A DNA stretch of 64,000 nucleotides from Cololabis saira (taxonomy: Eukaryota > Chordata > Actinopteri > Beloniformes > Belonidae). How positions within the stretch are numbered: position 1 is the first letter of the stretch; each line of letters starts with the position of its first letter. A program made the translations under genes and the position numbers. Below are positions 23,801-34,800 of the stretch, piece after piece. The notes beneath the pieces were generated by a model. That model had not been told where the DNA came from and did not search any database. It saw only the letters and a program-made list of their open reading frames with translations. The stretch is from positions 14,396,441 to 14,460,440 of the forward strand of contig NC_084607.1 of assembly GCF_033807715.1 (NCBI RefSeq). The letters are read 5' to 3'.

Positions 23801-26800
23801 TTAATGTTTTCACTGTCCATCATCTTATTTCTGCGTCAGCGTCTCACAAGTGAAATCACTGCAGCAGTCTCTGCAGCACTAACATTTATTTCCCCTTTTT
23901 CATTCATTTATCAATGAAAATGCGTCATTACTTGTTGGTAAATGCTTTTTTGAAGCATTAACATGCGCAATTAATTTAAACCTAAAACTAGAATCACTGT
24001 ATTTAATGACTCCATTCAAATAATTAGTTTTGATCCTCTGGATTCAATTTTGGTTTCCAGAGGACGGTCCCAACGGATGCAGAAGAAAGTGCATGTGATA
24101 GGCATTACAAGTATTCAAAGAAAAATGATGGCTGGGACGCGGGAAGAGCAACAACCAGACTAGCATCAACCAAGGGGCAACGTCCGGTTTTCCAGGTGGA
24201 TTTCAATAAGGAAGTGAGAGAAGCTGCACTTCCATGATTGACCACCAGGGAGAAAACGCTTTGTTGTCCCTGTACAATGAGATGCAACACATTTTGCATG
24301 TTTGCAGATGTCTCCAAAAGCAGGTTCTATGCTGCATCAGGTAAAATTATGAAGTCACAAATTCAAAATCGCCGGTCTTTTCTTTAGCTACTTACAGCCT
24401 AGCATTTTGACTTTTGAGCTGAGAATAAGAGCTTCCTTTTTTTTTTTTTTAAAGAAGAAGATAATCTGGCTTTTTGTGCTATGAACTGTACTAAGAGATG
24501 CTGCAAATTCACTCCCATTAGAAGGTTGCTGCACAGCATCCAGGCCTGCTCCTTCCACTCATTGCAACATCATGCTGTGCAGTAAGATGAAAAAGAGCCT
24601 TAAAAACACTAAATATACAGGTGCCATCACAGGGGCTTGGATCTTTGTACCCTGCCTATTTTAAATCCACAAAAGTCAACTAAAATGGTGTGCAGTGGAG
24701 TAGTAAGGAAGGTTAATGACCGATATTGGTTTTTACGAGAAAGGCCTGTTGATCTGAGGTGATATTAGCAATTCTGCACCCATCACGGTCCTTTGGACAT
24801 CGGCTCTTGGACACCCACGTAGGAGTCATCTCAAACAACCCGCCCCTGCCTTATTGCGATTGTTTTTGTACGATTCTGTACTGGAGGAGCCGGCTGTGCA
24901 CGGCAGGGGTGCCAGAGCCATTTCACGAGAGAGAATTTTCCCAAAGTGACTGGGTACGGCTACCCGGGCTCTAGTCTCTGGGCTTACAGTATTATGTTGG
25001 TGGGTGTGTTTTGTTCAAATGATGCATGCAGCTCCTGTTCCCCTCCTCCGTTAAAAGCAGATCAAAATCTGGCACTCCTCACCTCCACCCACACAACCAT
25101 TGTTCAGCGGCAACTTGCGGCCAAAAGCACCGTGAAGAGGTGGTCACAGAAAGCTGAAGAAAACCTGAAGTGGTAGTTTGAGGCCACAAACTGGGATGTG
25201 AGGATACGTGAAGATGACACCAATGCCATGATGGGCTGCATTAACGTGTGTGTGAAGAACATTAATGCCATCAGGACACTGAGGAGCTTCTCCCTCGCCG
25301 AAAACCTGATGTTGGGGATTGTTTGGTAGTTTATCAAGCTGATTGTACAAAGAAAAATGTTGCAAAAGTGTCACAACATAATGTCAATAAAGTGAATTGT
25401 ATTGTACTGAAAACAGTGTATACGCTCTACGTAATGATAAATCAGACGAGTGTCTTGTGGTGGAGGCTTCTTCAGATCTGCTGAAACAAGGTCTGGGAAA
25501 AGAGATTATTCCCGCCCACTGCAACAGCTCAGTAGCATTAGCTAAAATGTCACAATAACACGTCTATGTATAGCCGTTATTAAAAATAGTCCTTATCGAC
25601 TACTGTCAACTGTGACAAAGAAAAATGGAGATCATGGGAGAGTTGCAAGGAGACAGCAGCTCCTCTCATTACTACCCATCGGCAGTTTGCTTAAAATTAT
25701 GTGAGAAAGCCAGAGGGCTGTTGAAAAAAACTGGTTTGTGGAGGGATGACGCAAACATGGAGCTTTCTGTTTCAAATGAGTGTAGCTCAAAAAAAAAAAA
25801 AGAATATACCTCTGTATTTTTGTATTGCAAGAGCCTTATACCATCTGTGAAACGTGGTGGCGGTATCATAGCTTGGGCCTGTTACAATTCATCTTGACCA
25901 GGGCGGCTCCCTATCATTCGTGCAAAAATAAATTCTGCCAACAGCAAATTCAAACGGACAACCTAATCTTTTATTGAACTGAATCGCAGCAAAAAGGTCA
26001 TGCTGGGTAGTTTTCCTCACTAAACAAGCAAAGCAATTATAACAGTTTTCTTTAATTTAATTAACTGAGTTCTATTATCGACTTTTACGCCCTGTATGGT
26101 GCCTATCACAAATCTATAATCAACTTATAATGAAAAAGAAACGGGCAGGTGTGTCCACACGTTTGATTGATACTGGACCTGCAGAAACAGGAAGATTTAC
26201 AGAATTTTTTTTTTTTTTAACGGTACTTTCTACGACTCTAGGGAGTAAGGGAATGAGAGAATGACTTTTTCTTTCTCTCAAATGACGCTGACGCAATCAG
26301 AAAAGAAAAAAAAACAACTTAAAATTCATCACTAAAACCTCCGGAGTCTGCGATGATTAAGATTCATTGAGGTTTTACCATATAACACCCTCGGAGTATA
26401 CCCCTCTAGATCAAACCGCTCTTGGCCTTTCAAAGCTTAAAAATTGTGACCTTTTAACTGAAGTATTCCCATTTGGACAATTAGTGTTAAACGGTGGTGC
26501 GCCAATTCAGAAATTCAGAAATATTGTTGATAAGTGGAAAATATGAACTGGGTCAATTTTAGACCGAATCGAAATGACTTTCTGCACATAATATTCCCCA
26601 CGTTTGCTTTGAGGATGCTTCTTTCAGCCTTTTGTGGTTCATAACAAACAGGTTCAATAAAATCCTCAGCTCTATTTTTGTCTTTAATTACACATCCAAC
26701 TCAACTCAAAAATGTCAGATGAGACAGTGTTCTGTCCCAGAGTCCCAGTGAGGGGTAGCAGAGGCCGTTCATGACAGATAACGGTGATTTTCAGTGGCAC

Positions 26801-29800
26801 TTGGAGCTCGTGTGTGCAGGCTATGAAGAATTGAGTCATAAGTTTACTGTGGCAGCGATCATCACTGTGGAGACAGATTAGCGTTGCCCTGTTGGGAGCT
26901 TTGGCACAGGTGACAGCCAATGTAATTATAATACTAATTCAATTTGCATATTTTAGCAAATAGAAATTAGTTGTCCGAGCCAGTTTGCTAGAACAATGGG
27001 CCAAATGTATGAAATGAAAAAAGCCAAGACTTTTACCTTCCAAACACTATATTTAAAAAAGCTTTGATGGTTTTAGATTTCACAGAGAAATGAATGGCTG
27101 CAACATGAGTTGATAAATGTATTTTTTTAAATAAAGAAGGAGTAATATATTGTGTTGAGATTAAAATGGAGACAGAACAAGCATTGGTGCTGGAAGGCAA
27201 TTACATCAGCTTTGATCAAAGGGAGTAGCTGTATCAAACTGAATGGAATAATGGAAAGGAAGTACATGAGGTAGACTAATCTAACCTACCACTCAGACAT
27301 CTACATAAGCACTAACGGCAAAATGTGTCAGTCAATGGCTGCATACCTGCACTGGAGGAGGGCCCAGAACATCCCAGTGTTCCTGTTGATGGTGGAAGCT
27401 TCTGAGTTTTCCACCAGGAAGTGTCCTTGAGCCGTCCAGAGCACTGCAGGAAGGGGAGGTAGACACAAAACCTTTATCCAATCAGTTAGTTGCTCACATT
27501 TAGATAGAAGTGATCCATACGTGTAGGTAAGTAATGCATTAAAGCATAAAGAAGCCCAAGGACATGGTAAAAATTTGTCACAGTGCAATGAGTTGGAGCA
27601 GCATTGTAGAAAGATGGATAAAGAGATATTTTTTCCAGTAAACAGTTCCCAAAGGGCTTTCTCTGTGTCTTCAGTAACCTTTATAAGCACGCTGAAGGTG
27701 CTTGCTCTTTGGAAAGAGTCCATTTAATGCCTCATTTGGCACAACCTGTTTACAGCAACATTGCATTCTTCCCATGAGGAGCCATACATGCATGATTAAA
27801 GGCAGGGTAAGCAATTACATCTTATTTCTGGACTACACCACTTTTTTCCAACTTAATATCACCATCCACTATATGCACATCTCATTACTATACAGTTAAA
27901 AATATACATATAAAAAATAATCATAAAAAACTTCAAACAAAGCCATGTCTCTGTAAACTTGGTGATTGGCACATTGCTCCTGGGTCAAAGACGTGACGCT
28001 TACTTTTTCTGTCCGATGGAACTTTCTACCTAATAATAAACATAAAAATGAATAAAAAATATAACATGTATGTCTAATACGTTCCTTCTACATGTGCCCA
28101 CTCTTATTTTATTTAAACATGTTGGTTATTGGTCATTTTCTGCCATCTGAAATGTGAAAACATCATGTGGGGTGACCGTCCGGCCTTGACTTCTGTTTGG
28201 ACAACTGGTTTTAAATCACATTAAAACAATTTAAAAATAATGCTTGCCCTATTGGGCATACTTTCAAACTTGTTTTAGATTTATTGACAAAGTTATGGAA
28301 CATTTGTACACACATTTCAATCATAATACACAAACTAATCTTGTCCGAATATGTTCATTGTCTGAATTATCATCTGGGGTGACCATGAAAAAAATACAAT
28401 TGAGGGACTTTTATATTGACAATCATCTCAAAGAGGATGTTGCATCAGCCAGTTACTCTGAGGGTCCCAGAGAGACAACCTGCAGGTCAGTAGTCTCTCT
28501 CTCCTTTACAAATAAATCCTCTTTCTAACTGCTGCAGTGTATACGTCACATTTTGATATCATGTGGGGTGACCACCCTATTCATTTTGAGATAAATGGTC
28601 GCCCCAAATGACGGTTTAAAGGTTTAAAAACACTAAAATACCTTTGTTTGAAGTTTTCACATACATGTATGTGTACACTACATTTCAAATGTTTGGAAAA
28701 TGGCCAAAAATATCTTTATTTTAAGTATTTTAAAAATGGGCTACTCAAAGGCCTTATACGTCTTTGACCCTCCTGCCAATCACCACCAAGACGGGACAGT
28801 TGGGAGAGTTCATGATGGGGTGTGTTTTCTCAGGGATTACTGGAAGGAATGGGATGGAGCTACCTCTTCGAATTCTGTTAATTTTTCATTTCAAATATCA
28901 CCATTTATGATGTAATAGCTACCTTTGAAAGCAATGTATTTGTAATACAGAAATGGAACATGAACAGGCTTCAACAACCATCTGCAGCAAACGGTTTTTA
29001 TACCTTTATATCTTGTACTCTTGTATAGAATAATTTGATGCTTTGCTTTGTCAAATAAAAACTATGTCTTTAAACTGTATCAAAAGATGTAGGACAGAGT
29101 GATGGAAACCAAGAAAGAGCCAAAAGTGAGTTGTTTTAGATGAGCGTCATTTGTTCTAATTGTCTGTTTTTATGTTTCTGTTTTTTCTTACCTGTTCAGA
29201 CTACAGAAAAAAAAACAAGTGAAAGAACCAACAACAGAAATATTACAAGACAGTTTGTGGGAGAGGAACTTACAGGCTGCTCCAAAACCGATGAGCACGG
29301 AGGTCAGGTAAAAGGACCATGTGGAGGGGATGATGAACACTGCAATGTAACCACTAGACACAGACATGGTGATAAGACACACGTTTCAGCAAGAGCATCC
29401 ATTCTGCAATCAGCAAAGCCACATTTACCTGTAAAGAAGTCCACTCAAAAACATGGAACACTTTGCTCCAATTATTGAGACAATTGTTGGTGCAATCAGA
29501 TTGGAGAATGAAAAGACCCCATAGATGATCCCAAGACTGTAACAGAGGCAAAAAGGAAGTCAACTGTCATTATGCATAAAAGGTCATAAAATGTCAATTA
29601 CTATGTTTGTTATTATCATTATTTCGATTATACCTGTGGTAACCGCTCCCATTGACAGTATAATTCTTCAGACTTTTCAGGACAGTTTGCTGAAAGATAA
29701 ATAAGTAAAAAACTTTGTTAAATGAAGGGTTTGACTTGTGAAAGTGGGTCATAGTGGCCTAATGACCTCAAGTCACTCATCCGGGCCGATAATTCACTGA

Positions 29801-30284
29801 CCATTTGAGAAAATCAGAAACACGAGATGCGCCTGACATTCATCCCTGACCGCCCTGCTTCCTGCCGTCCACGAGTCCTCTGTGCAATAACTTTCCCTTT
29901 TGTGTATTTATTTAAAACATGCTCAAGTTGTACAAATAAAATAAGTACTTTTTTTTATATATTTTATTTTCTGATAACAAACGTATGTGGATGTGATTAA
30001 CAGAATATTATCTTTAAGTCTCATCTTTTACACGTGTTTCAGAGCTTAAATCTGTTACATGAATTAAACTAAAGTCTAAACTAAAAGAGAAGTGTAAATG
30101 TGCTCTTAAAGGGAAACAATTCAGATGACTTTGGAGACTTTTAGCGTTAAAACCACTACTAGTAGTGAGTGACTGTTGCATTTTGCGGACTTACTTCCAC
30201 GTTCCCGCAGGTCGTGAAGGCGGTGAAGATGAACAGAAAGCCCAAACCTAAAACCACAACGTTGTACGTCCTTCTGTCTGCCAT
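17885..30284 (-). CDS. UNC93-like MFS membrane protein, MFSD11 family
   Basis: Thirteen coding exons join in phase on the minus strand: 30195-30284, 29634-29689, 29429-29536, 29274-29353, 27347-27443, 23537-23595, 23211-23355, 22201-22250, 19139-19204, 18924-19049, 18670-18844, 18451-18586, 17885-18040. They encode 447 aa, against 449 for human MFSD11. Family hallmarks are present: 'FTAFTTCGNVE' near the N terminus, 'LIAPTIVSIIGAK', 'LLWTAQGHF' with 'NRNTGMFWALLQC', 'GVYGTCIGA', 'LLGLGDSCFNTQL' and 'AFAIFKFIQS'. About a dozen hydrophobic segments fit a major-facilitator fold with a charged central loop (exon 7, 'HHEEEMLSEEEGQPLL'). The substrate is unknown even for mammalian MFSD11. The reading frame is intact and splice sites are canonical. 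It may be mfsd11 itself or a fish paralogue, so no symbol is given; the family call is firm. Confidence 0.94.
19205..22200 (-). other. Large intron of the MFSD11-like gene (3.0 kb)
   Basis: Intron between the 'TKSEF' and 'TILQLLKTKTIML' exons. It is AT-rich with no confident mobile element, RNA or nested gene. Short reading frames inside it lack any recognisable domain. Confidence 0.55.
22251..23210 (-). other. Intron of the MFSD11-like gene with a 14 bp poly-C run
   Basis: Mostly unremarkable intron. A poly-C tract (about 22706-22719) follows 'ctacacttct' and is likely length-variable. No coding content seen. Confidence 0.55.
24840..25370 (+). mobile_element. LINE (non-LTR retrotransposon) relic
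   Basis: Translation on the + strand gives 'KSTVKRWSQKAEENLKW' then a stop and 'FEATNWDVRIREDDTNAMM' with a further run ending 'CVKNINAIRTLRSFSL'. This resembles the linker between endonuclease and reverse transcriptase of common fish LINEs (consensus style 'KRW...CFECTDWxVF...'). The upstream segment from about 24840 may be the preceding endonuclease end. In-frame stops show it is dead. It sits inside a large intron of the MFSD11-like gene, in the opposite orientation. Confidence 0.6.
25640..26100 (+). mobile_element. Tc1/mariner-like transposase relic
   Basis: Two Tc1 landmarks occur in the same + strand frame: 'KKTGLWRDDANMELSVSN' corresponds to the segment around the second catalytic Asp (usually WSDETKIELFG), and 'PSVKRGGGIIAWACYNSS' corresponds to the VKHGGGSxMxWGCFS block. 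A stop follows, then 'PGRLPIIRAKINSA'. A 13-base A run (25789-25801) interrupts it. Terminal repeats were not found. It lies in the same intron as the LINE relic. Confidence 0.7.
28150..28960. repeat. Unclassified repeated segment with 'atcatgtggggtgacc' words
   Basis: The word tcatgtggggtgacc appears near 28163 and 28558, and a one-base variant (tcatctggggtgacc) near 28370. An inverted relative, 'ggtcgccccaaatgac', follows at about 28597. I cannot assign it to a family. It is in the intron between exons 4 and 5 of the MFSD11-like gene. Confidence 0.35.
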
Positions 30285-31056
30285 GTCTCTCTTCTGCGGG
30301 CTCCTAATACATTGTAAATGTAAATATTGCGGCTGGCAATGTTGTTTTTTAGTCCACTAAGACTCGAGACTCCCATACGGACGCGAGGAAGCCCATTTCC
30401 ACAAAGTCGCTCCGGTGTTAAAAGTTGACTTTGGGATTTTTTTAGTCACAGTTTCATGCGTAAATAGCAGCCGGAGAGGAACCCGGACAATATGGGATGT
30501 ACACAGTTACACTGCGGCTCTGTCACAAGGACGTTTCCTTTATATCATACAAAGTACACATGAGAACTTGTGACTTTAATTAGTTGTTTTTTTTTCCCAC
30601 TCTTTTCCTTTTCACTCGGGCTTCTTTTTCCTCGTCACGGTTGTCGTCATAATTTTCCAACTGCTTCTCCCACTACTTGTTCTTCGTCTCGTGTAATTTG
30701 TAGTGATGTTTACTGATTTGACTTTGCTGCCGTCCAGAGGAGACCAAGAAACTTCCCCCCTAAAAAAAAAGTTTTTTTTATTTTACAATTGGGTATTAAC
30801 CGTATTAACAGAGCCTACTTATGAACTTCTGTAACTCCATTATTTAACATTTTTTTCTCAAAGACAGGAGCATAAGTGGGAAGAAAAAAAATCTATTAAA
30901 ATAATTCCTGGAATTTTAAAGATAAAACTTGCAGGTAGAAACTAATGTTACAGGATTATGGTTCAAATGTAATTATCGTATTAACTGTGGTTTATATTTA
31001 TACATATATACATATAAATACAAATAAATAAATAAAGGTTTTTCTGAATCTGAATC

Positions 31057-31152
<96 letters not shown>

Positions 31153-31854
31153 AACGTAAAAATTAAATATTATTTAAAAAAAAAAAAAAAAAAATTATTT
31201 ACTACTACTACTACTGTCATTTAGCAGACGCTTTTATCCAGAGGCACTTAGATCTATTTATCTTTCTTTTTAATAGGTACATATAAAAACGGAATTTATA
31301 TTTTGGAGACCACACACAATCATACAAGGAAACAATTAATGGCAATAGATATTAACTTTTAAAATTCCTCCACAAAAACAACCAGCCTGTCGTCGAAGGT
31401 AGAGTCGAAGGGTAACGAGGCAAGAGAGTAAACCCTCACTCACTTCCCTGTTTGCTAAAATTCTCTTTGTGGCTACCCCCTATTTTCAGGGGCTCTAATG
31501 AAAATATTAGTGTTAAGACAGATAGTTTTGATGATCTTCTACTGCTTTTGAGTATCAGCATTTCTTAATTAATATTTCTTTTTGCGACAAAACATTCCTG
31601 CTTTCATTTTTGTTAGCGCATGCGCAACTCTTCCTACCCGTTAGAAAGTTAATTTAAACTACAAATGTTCGAATGTTGTGCAGTTGACTGCAACCACATT
31701 TCATATTTTATTTCACATAAAATAATAATATTTTTTATCTAAAAATAAATGTGTGTGAGTACCCATTCGTTTTTTCTTTCTATATTTATGTTTTCCGTGA
31801 GCCTCATCCTGCTTCCTGTATTCTCATCCTACAACCAGATTGTACACAATCATC
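30285..31854. promoter_or_regulatory. Divergent promoter interval between MFSD11-like gene and UBFD1
   Basis: The two start codons face away from each other across 1.57 kb, so both promoters must lie here or just inside it. GCGCATGCGC at 31616-31625, about 230 bp before the UBFD1 start, matches the NRF1 recognition core, common in TATA-less housekeeping promoters. The interval also holds the AT microsatellite, a poly-A run and a dispersed fish repeat word. Confidence 0.55.
31041..31255 (+). repeat. LINE/SINE-type tail, (TA)45 microsatellite, poly-A and 'tttagcagacgcttttatcc' repeat
   Basis: 'ctgaatctgaatctgaa' (31044-31060) is the kind of short tandem tail found at fish LINE or SINE 3' ends. 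It runs into an uninterrupted (AT/TA) tract of about 90 bp (31060-31149) and then a run of 19 A (about 31177-31195). 'catttagcagacgcttttatcc' near 31219 is a word found in dispersed fish repeats. The AT tract is probably highly polymorphic. Confidence 0.7.
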
Positions 31855-34800
31855 ATGGCGACGCAGGATGGTGGGTATTGAGAAAATGTAGAAGTATTTC
31901 CTTAATGTCCTTTCTAATATCTATTTTGACATGCTTTTAATAGGCTCGCGAATATCTCCAGTTTAATTTAAACATACAAAGTTATTAACGGGCAGTAAGG
32001 TGAACGTACGTCCCTCCGTAACGCGATGTTTTAAATGTTCTCCAATAACAACCTAGCTCACGTTAACGTTTGCTAACCTCAGTTAAATTAACCGATATGT
32101 GTGCGGGAATTATGTCAATGTAAAAATAATGAAGTGTTAAGTTTGATCGGGTCGGATGAAATATGAAAGAGGTAAACAAATATGTGTGAGAATGACAACG
32201 CATTTCAGTTCCTCACGTCAACGCAGCCAGTTTTGTAACCAGAGAGGCCAAAGAAGTTGTTTTTGGGACGGCGTTTATTGGTTTAAAAGCATCTCTTTAT
32301 TCAGACTTTGTGTGATTTTTGTTGATTTGAAAATGTGTTATTCACTTGACCTTAATGATAACAACACTAAGAAAGAAAGATCAGTGGAAACACCCAGAAA
32401 GATACGGAAAAGAGAAATTGGGTGAGAAACAAAAGCGAAAATTAGACTTCATGACAAATCAAAGGTTTTTAACTTGGAACTTAAAAGAAAACAGTATTAT
32501 TTTGGATTGTATATGGACTGCAAATGAAGCAGCTACAATTATAAGCCATAAAAAATATGGAGCCACACTTAACTGATTGGAGGTTCAAAATTAGTAAAAG
32601 ATAATGTTATTTCTGGGAAATGTTACAATTAAAGAAAAAAAAATTATGCTGGCCTGTTTTTAGTATTTGATAGTCTAAAATCCTTTTATTGATTTGTTGA
32701 TTTATCCTTTAGTTAACTTACAGATATCAAACTAGTTATTTATTAGTTAACTATTGCATTGTTTCAAGCAAAAACTATAGCTGTTTGATTGAATCATGTC
32801 CAGTTTAAGTATTTTCTTAGGGGGGGGGGGGCTCCTTTTTGTCATATTAAGTAATGTATTCCGGCTTAATTTCACGAGAGACAAAAAGGATAATATATGT
32901 AAATATTTTTGTCGCACGCAAAGTAATTTATTATATATAATAGAAGCTTGATATTGGAAGTGATCCTTTGTTTTGGCCACACTGGCATATGTGTCATTAT
33001 GTAAATTAGGCTGGTTTAATTTCAGGGGATGTTGTCCACGGTTTGTGTTTCTACACTGAACCAACGACATACGTCCATCATAGCTGGGAATCAAACGCCT
33101 TACCTGCTGCCGTAGCCTGACATGCATCAACTCAGAAATATTATTGATTGTTGGGTCAATGGGGACTGCAACCAATGTGATAGGTCCACGTGGTAGCATT
33201 TATTTCCTTTTACCTTCATGTTCTTCATTGTTTTCAAGATAAAGGATAGGTTGTTGCAATGTCAGTAAAAATTGTAGTCAGAAAACATTTATTTTTGTCA
33301 CCTTACCAAAGATCTGCTGTATGTGCTCCATTACCAAGTCTGAACTACATAAAGGAAGCTCAGCACTGCAAACTACAGCACCAGTAGAATTTGTATACTT
33401 ACAGAGCGACATAAACTACAACATAAAAGAATAAACAGCAACTTCAATCTAGATCCCCACACAGAATCTTAACTAACACTTTAGATAAAAACTTCTGGAT
33501 AAGTGTGTGTTTTACAAGAAAGTGGAAAAAAGGAAGATTATCAGGTCGGGACTGTTTGATCAGGACAGAATGTTTTGGATGGTTTTGGTAGAAATATAAA
33601 GATTTTCATCTGTTCTTACTTTTAGTGCTCCAGATATTTCATCATCGCTCTTTCGGGCAGAGCATGATTAGGGCGAGTATGATTAGGGGTAATCCTTTAA
33701 ATCATGTTCGGTCTGAATTGCAGCAGTATTTAGTGTGTTGTGACTGGATGGTGCGGTAAATTGAATAAATTATAAAAGTCACTGTGCAATTATTGTGCAC
33801 TATTATGCACAAAAAATTTAATAACTGAACTCATTCAAGAACGTGAATTTGGAAAAATAGAGATTAAAGGAAACTAGCCTGCCAGCCATAATTCATTCAC
33901 TCTACAAAAATTATTTCTTTTGTTACGGCTCTGGTACCGCTCACAAGCAATCGTGATGGGGCAGGATTGGGCTTTATGTGATAACGCATACTTGAAAATC
34001 CAATACTTACTGTTAGTTTTCATATCAACCAATTTAGCAGCAAAGTTTCCATTAACAACTTGGATAAACAAGTCTTACTGCAAAACCAACAAAGGTCATT
34101 CACTTGTATGTTACTCAACTTCACACCATTATGAATGTCTTTTGTTGAGATAGTCTCGATGTCGCTCTCCCTGCATCACAACGTTTATGTGAATGGTTGT
34201 ATGTGTTTCTAGAGACAGGTTCTTCTGCATCTGTACGAACTGTCACCTGAAAATCAAAGTCGAATCCAGGGGAGCCAGATTCATCCTTTTTTCTCTCCTA
34301 AAGGCTAAAAGGAAACTGGAATGACAACAAAGTCAAGGAAATGTTGGCTGCTGGTGCTGATGAAGACATTTCTCTGTAGATTAGTGACGCTGATGCAGTC
34401 ATCTTTAAAAAACACTTGGAAAAAGAAAAACATTTCTTAAATATAAGTAGGTGGGAGGGTTTGATAGAGGAGACTGGCTGTTGAGACGTTGCCGTGTGGG
34501 AGAAGCTGCCCACCCACACCTCAGTAGTGGAGCAGGTCCTGTACAGGTAGCTCACTGGTTAACAGCCAAGGAAAGGATTGTGTCACATCCAGGGACACGG
34601 TGGCAGTGAGCAGCAGAGCCAGATGTATTTTAATATTTTCAGGTCTATATCAGTCAGGACGTGCCCACCTCTGTTCCAAACTACCCAGTCCTGAGGACTG
34701 AAGGGACAGGTGACGGCAGCAGCAAGCTGGTTGCAAAATGAAGATGAGGATAGATGTTCTTATATATTCTGTTTTGCACAGATTAGTCTACGTGTAGGCT

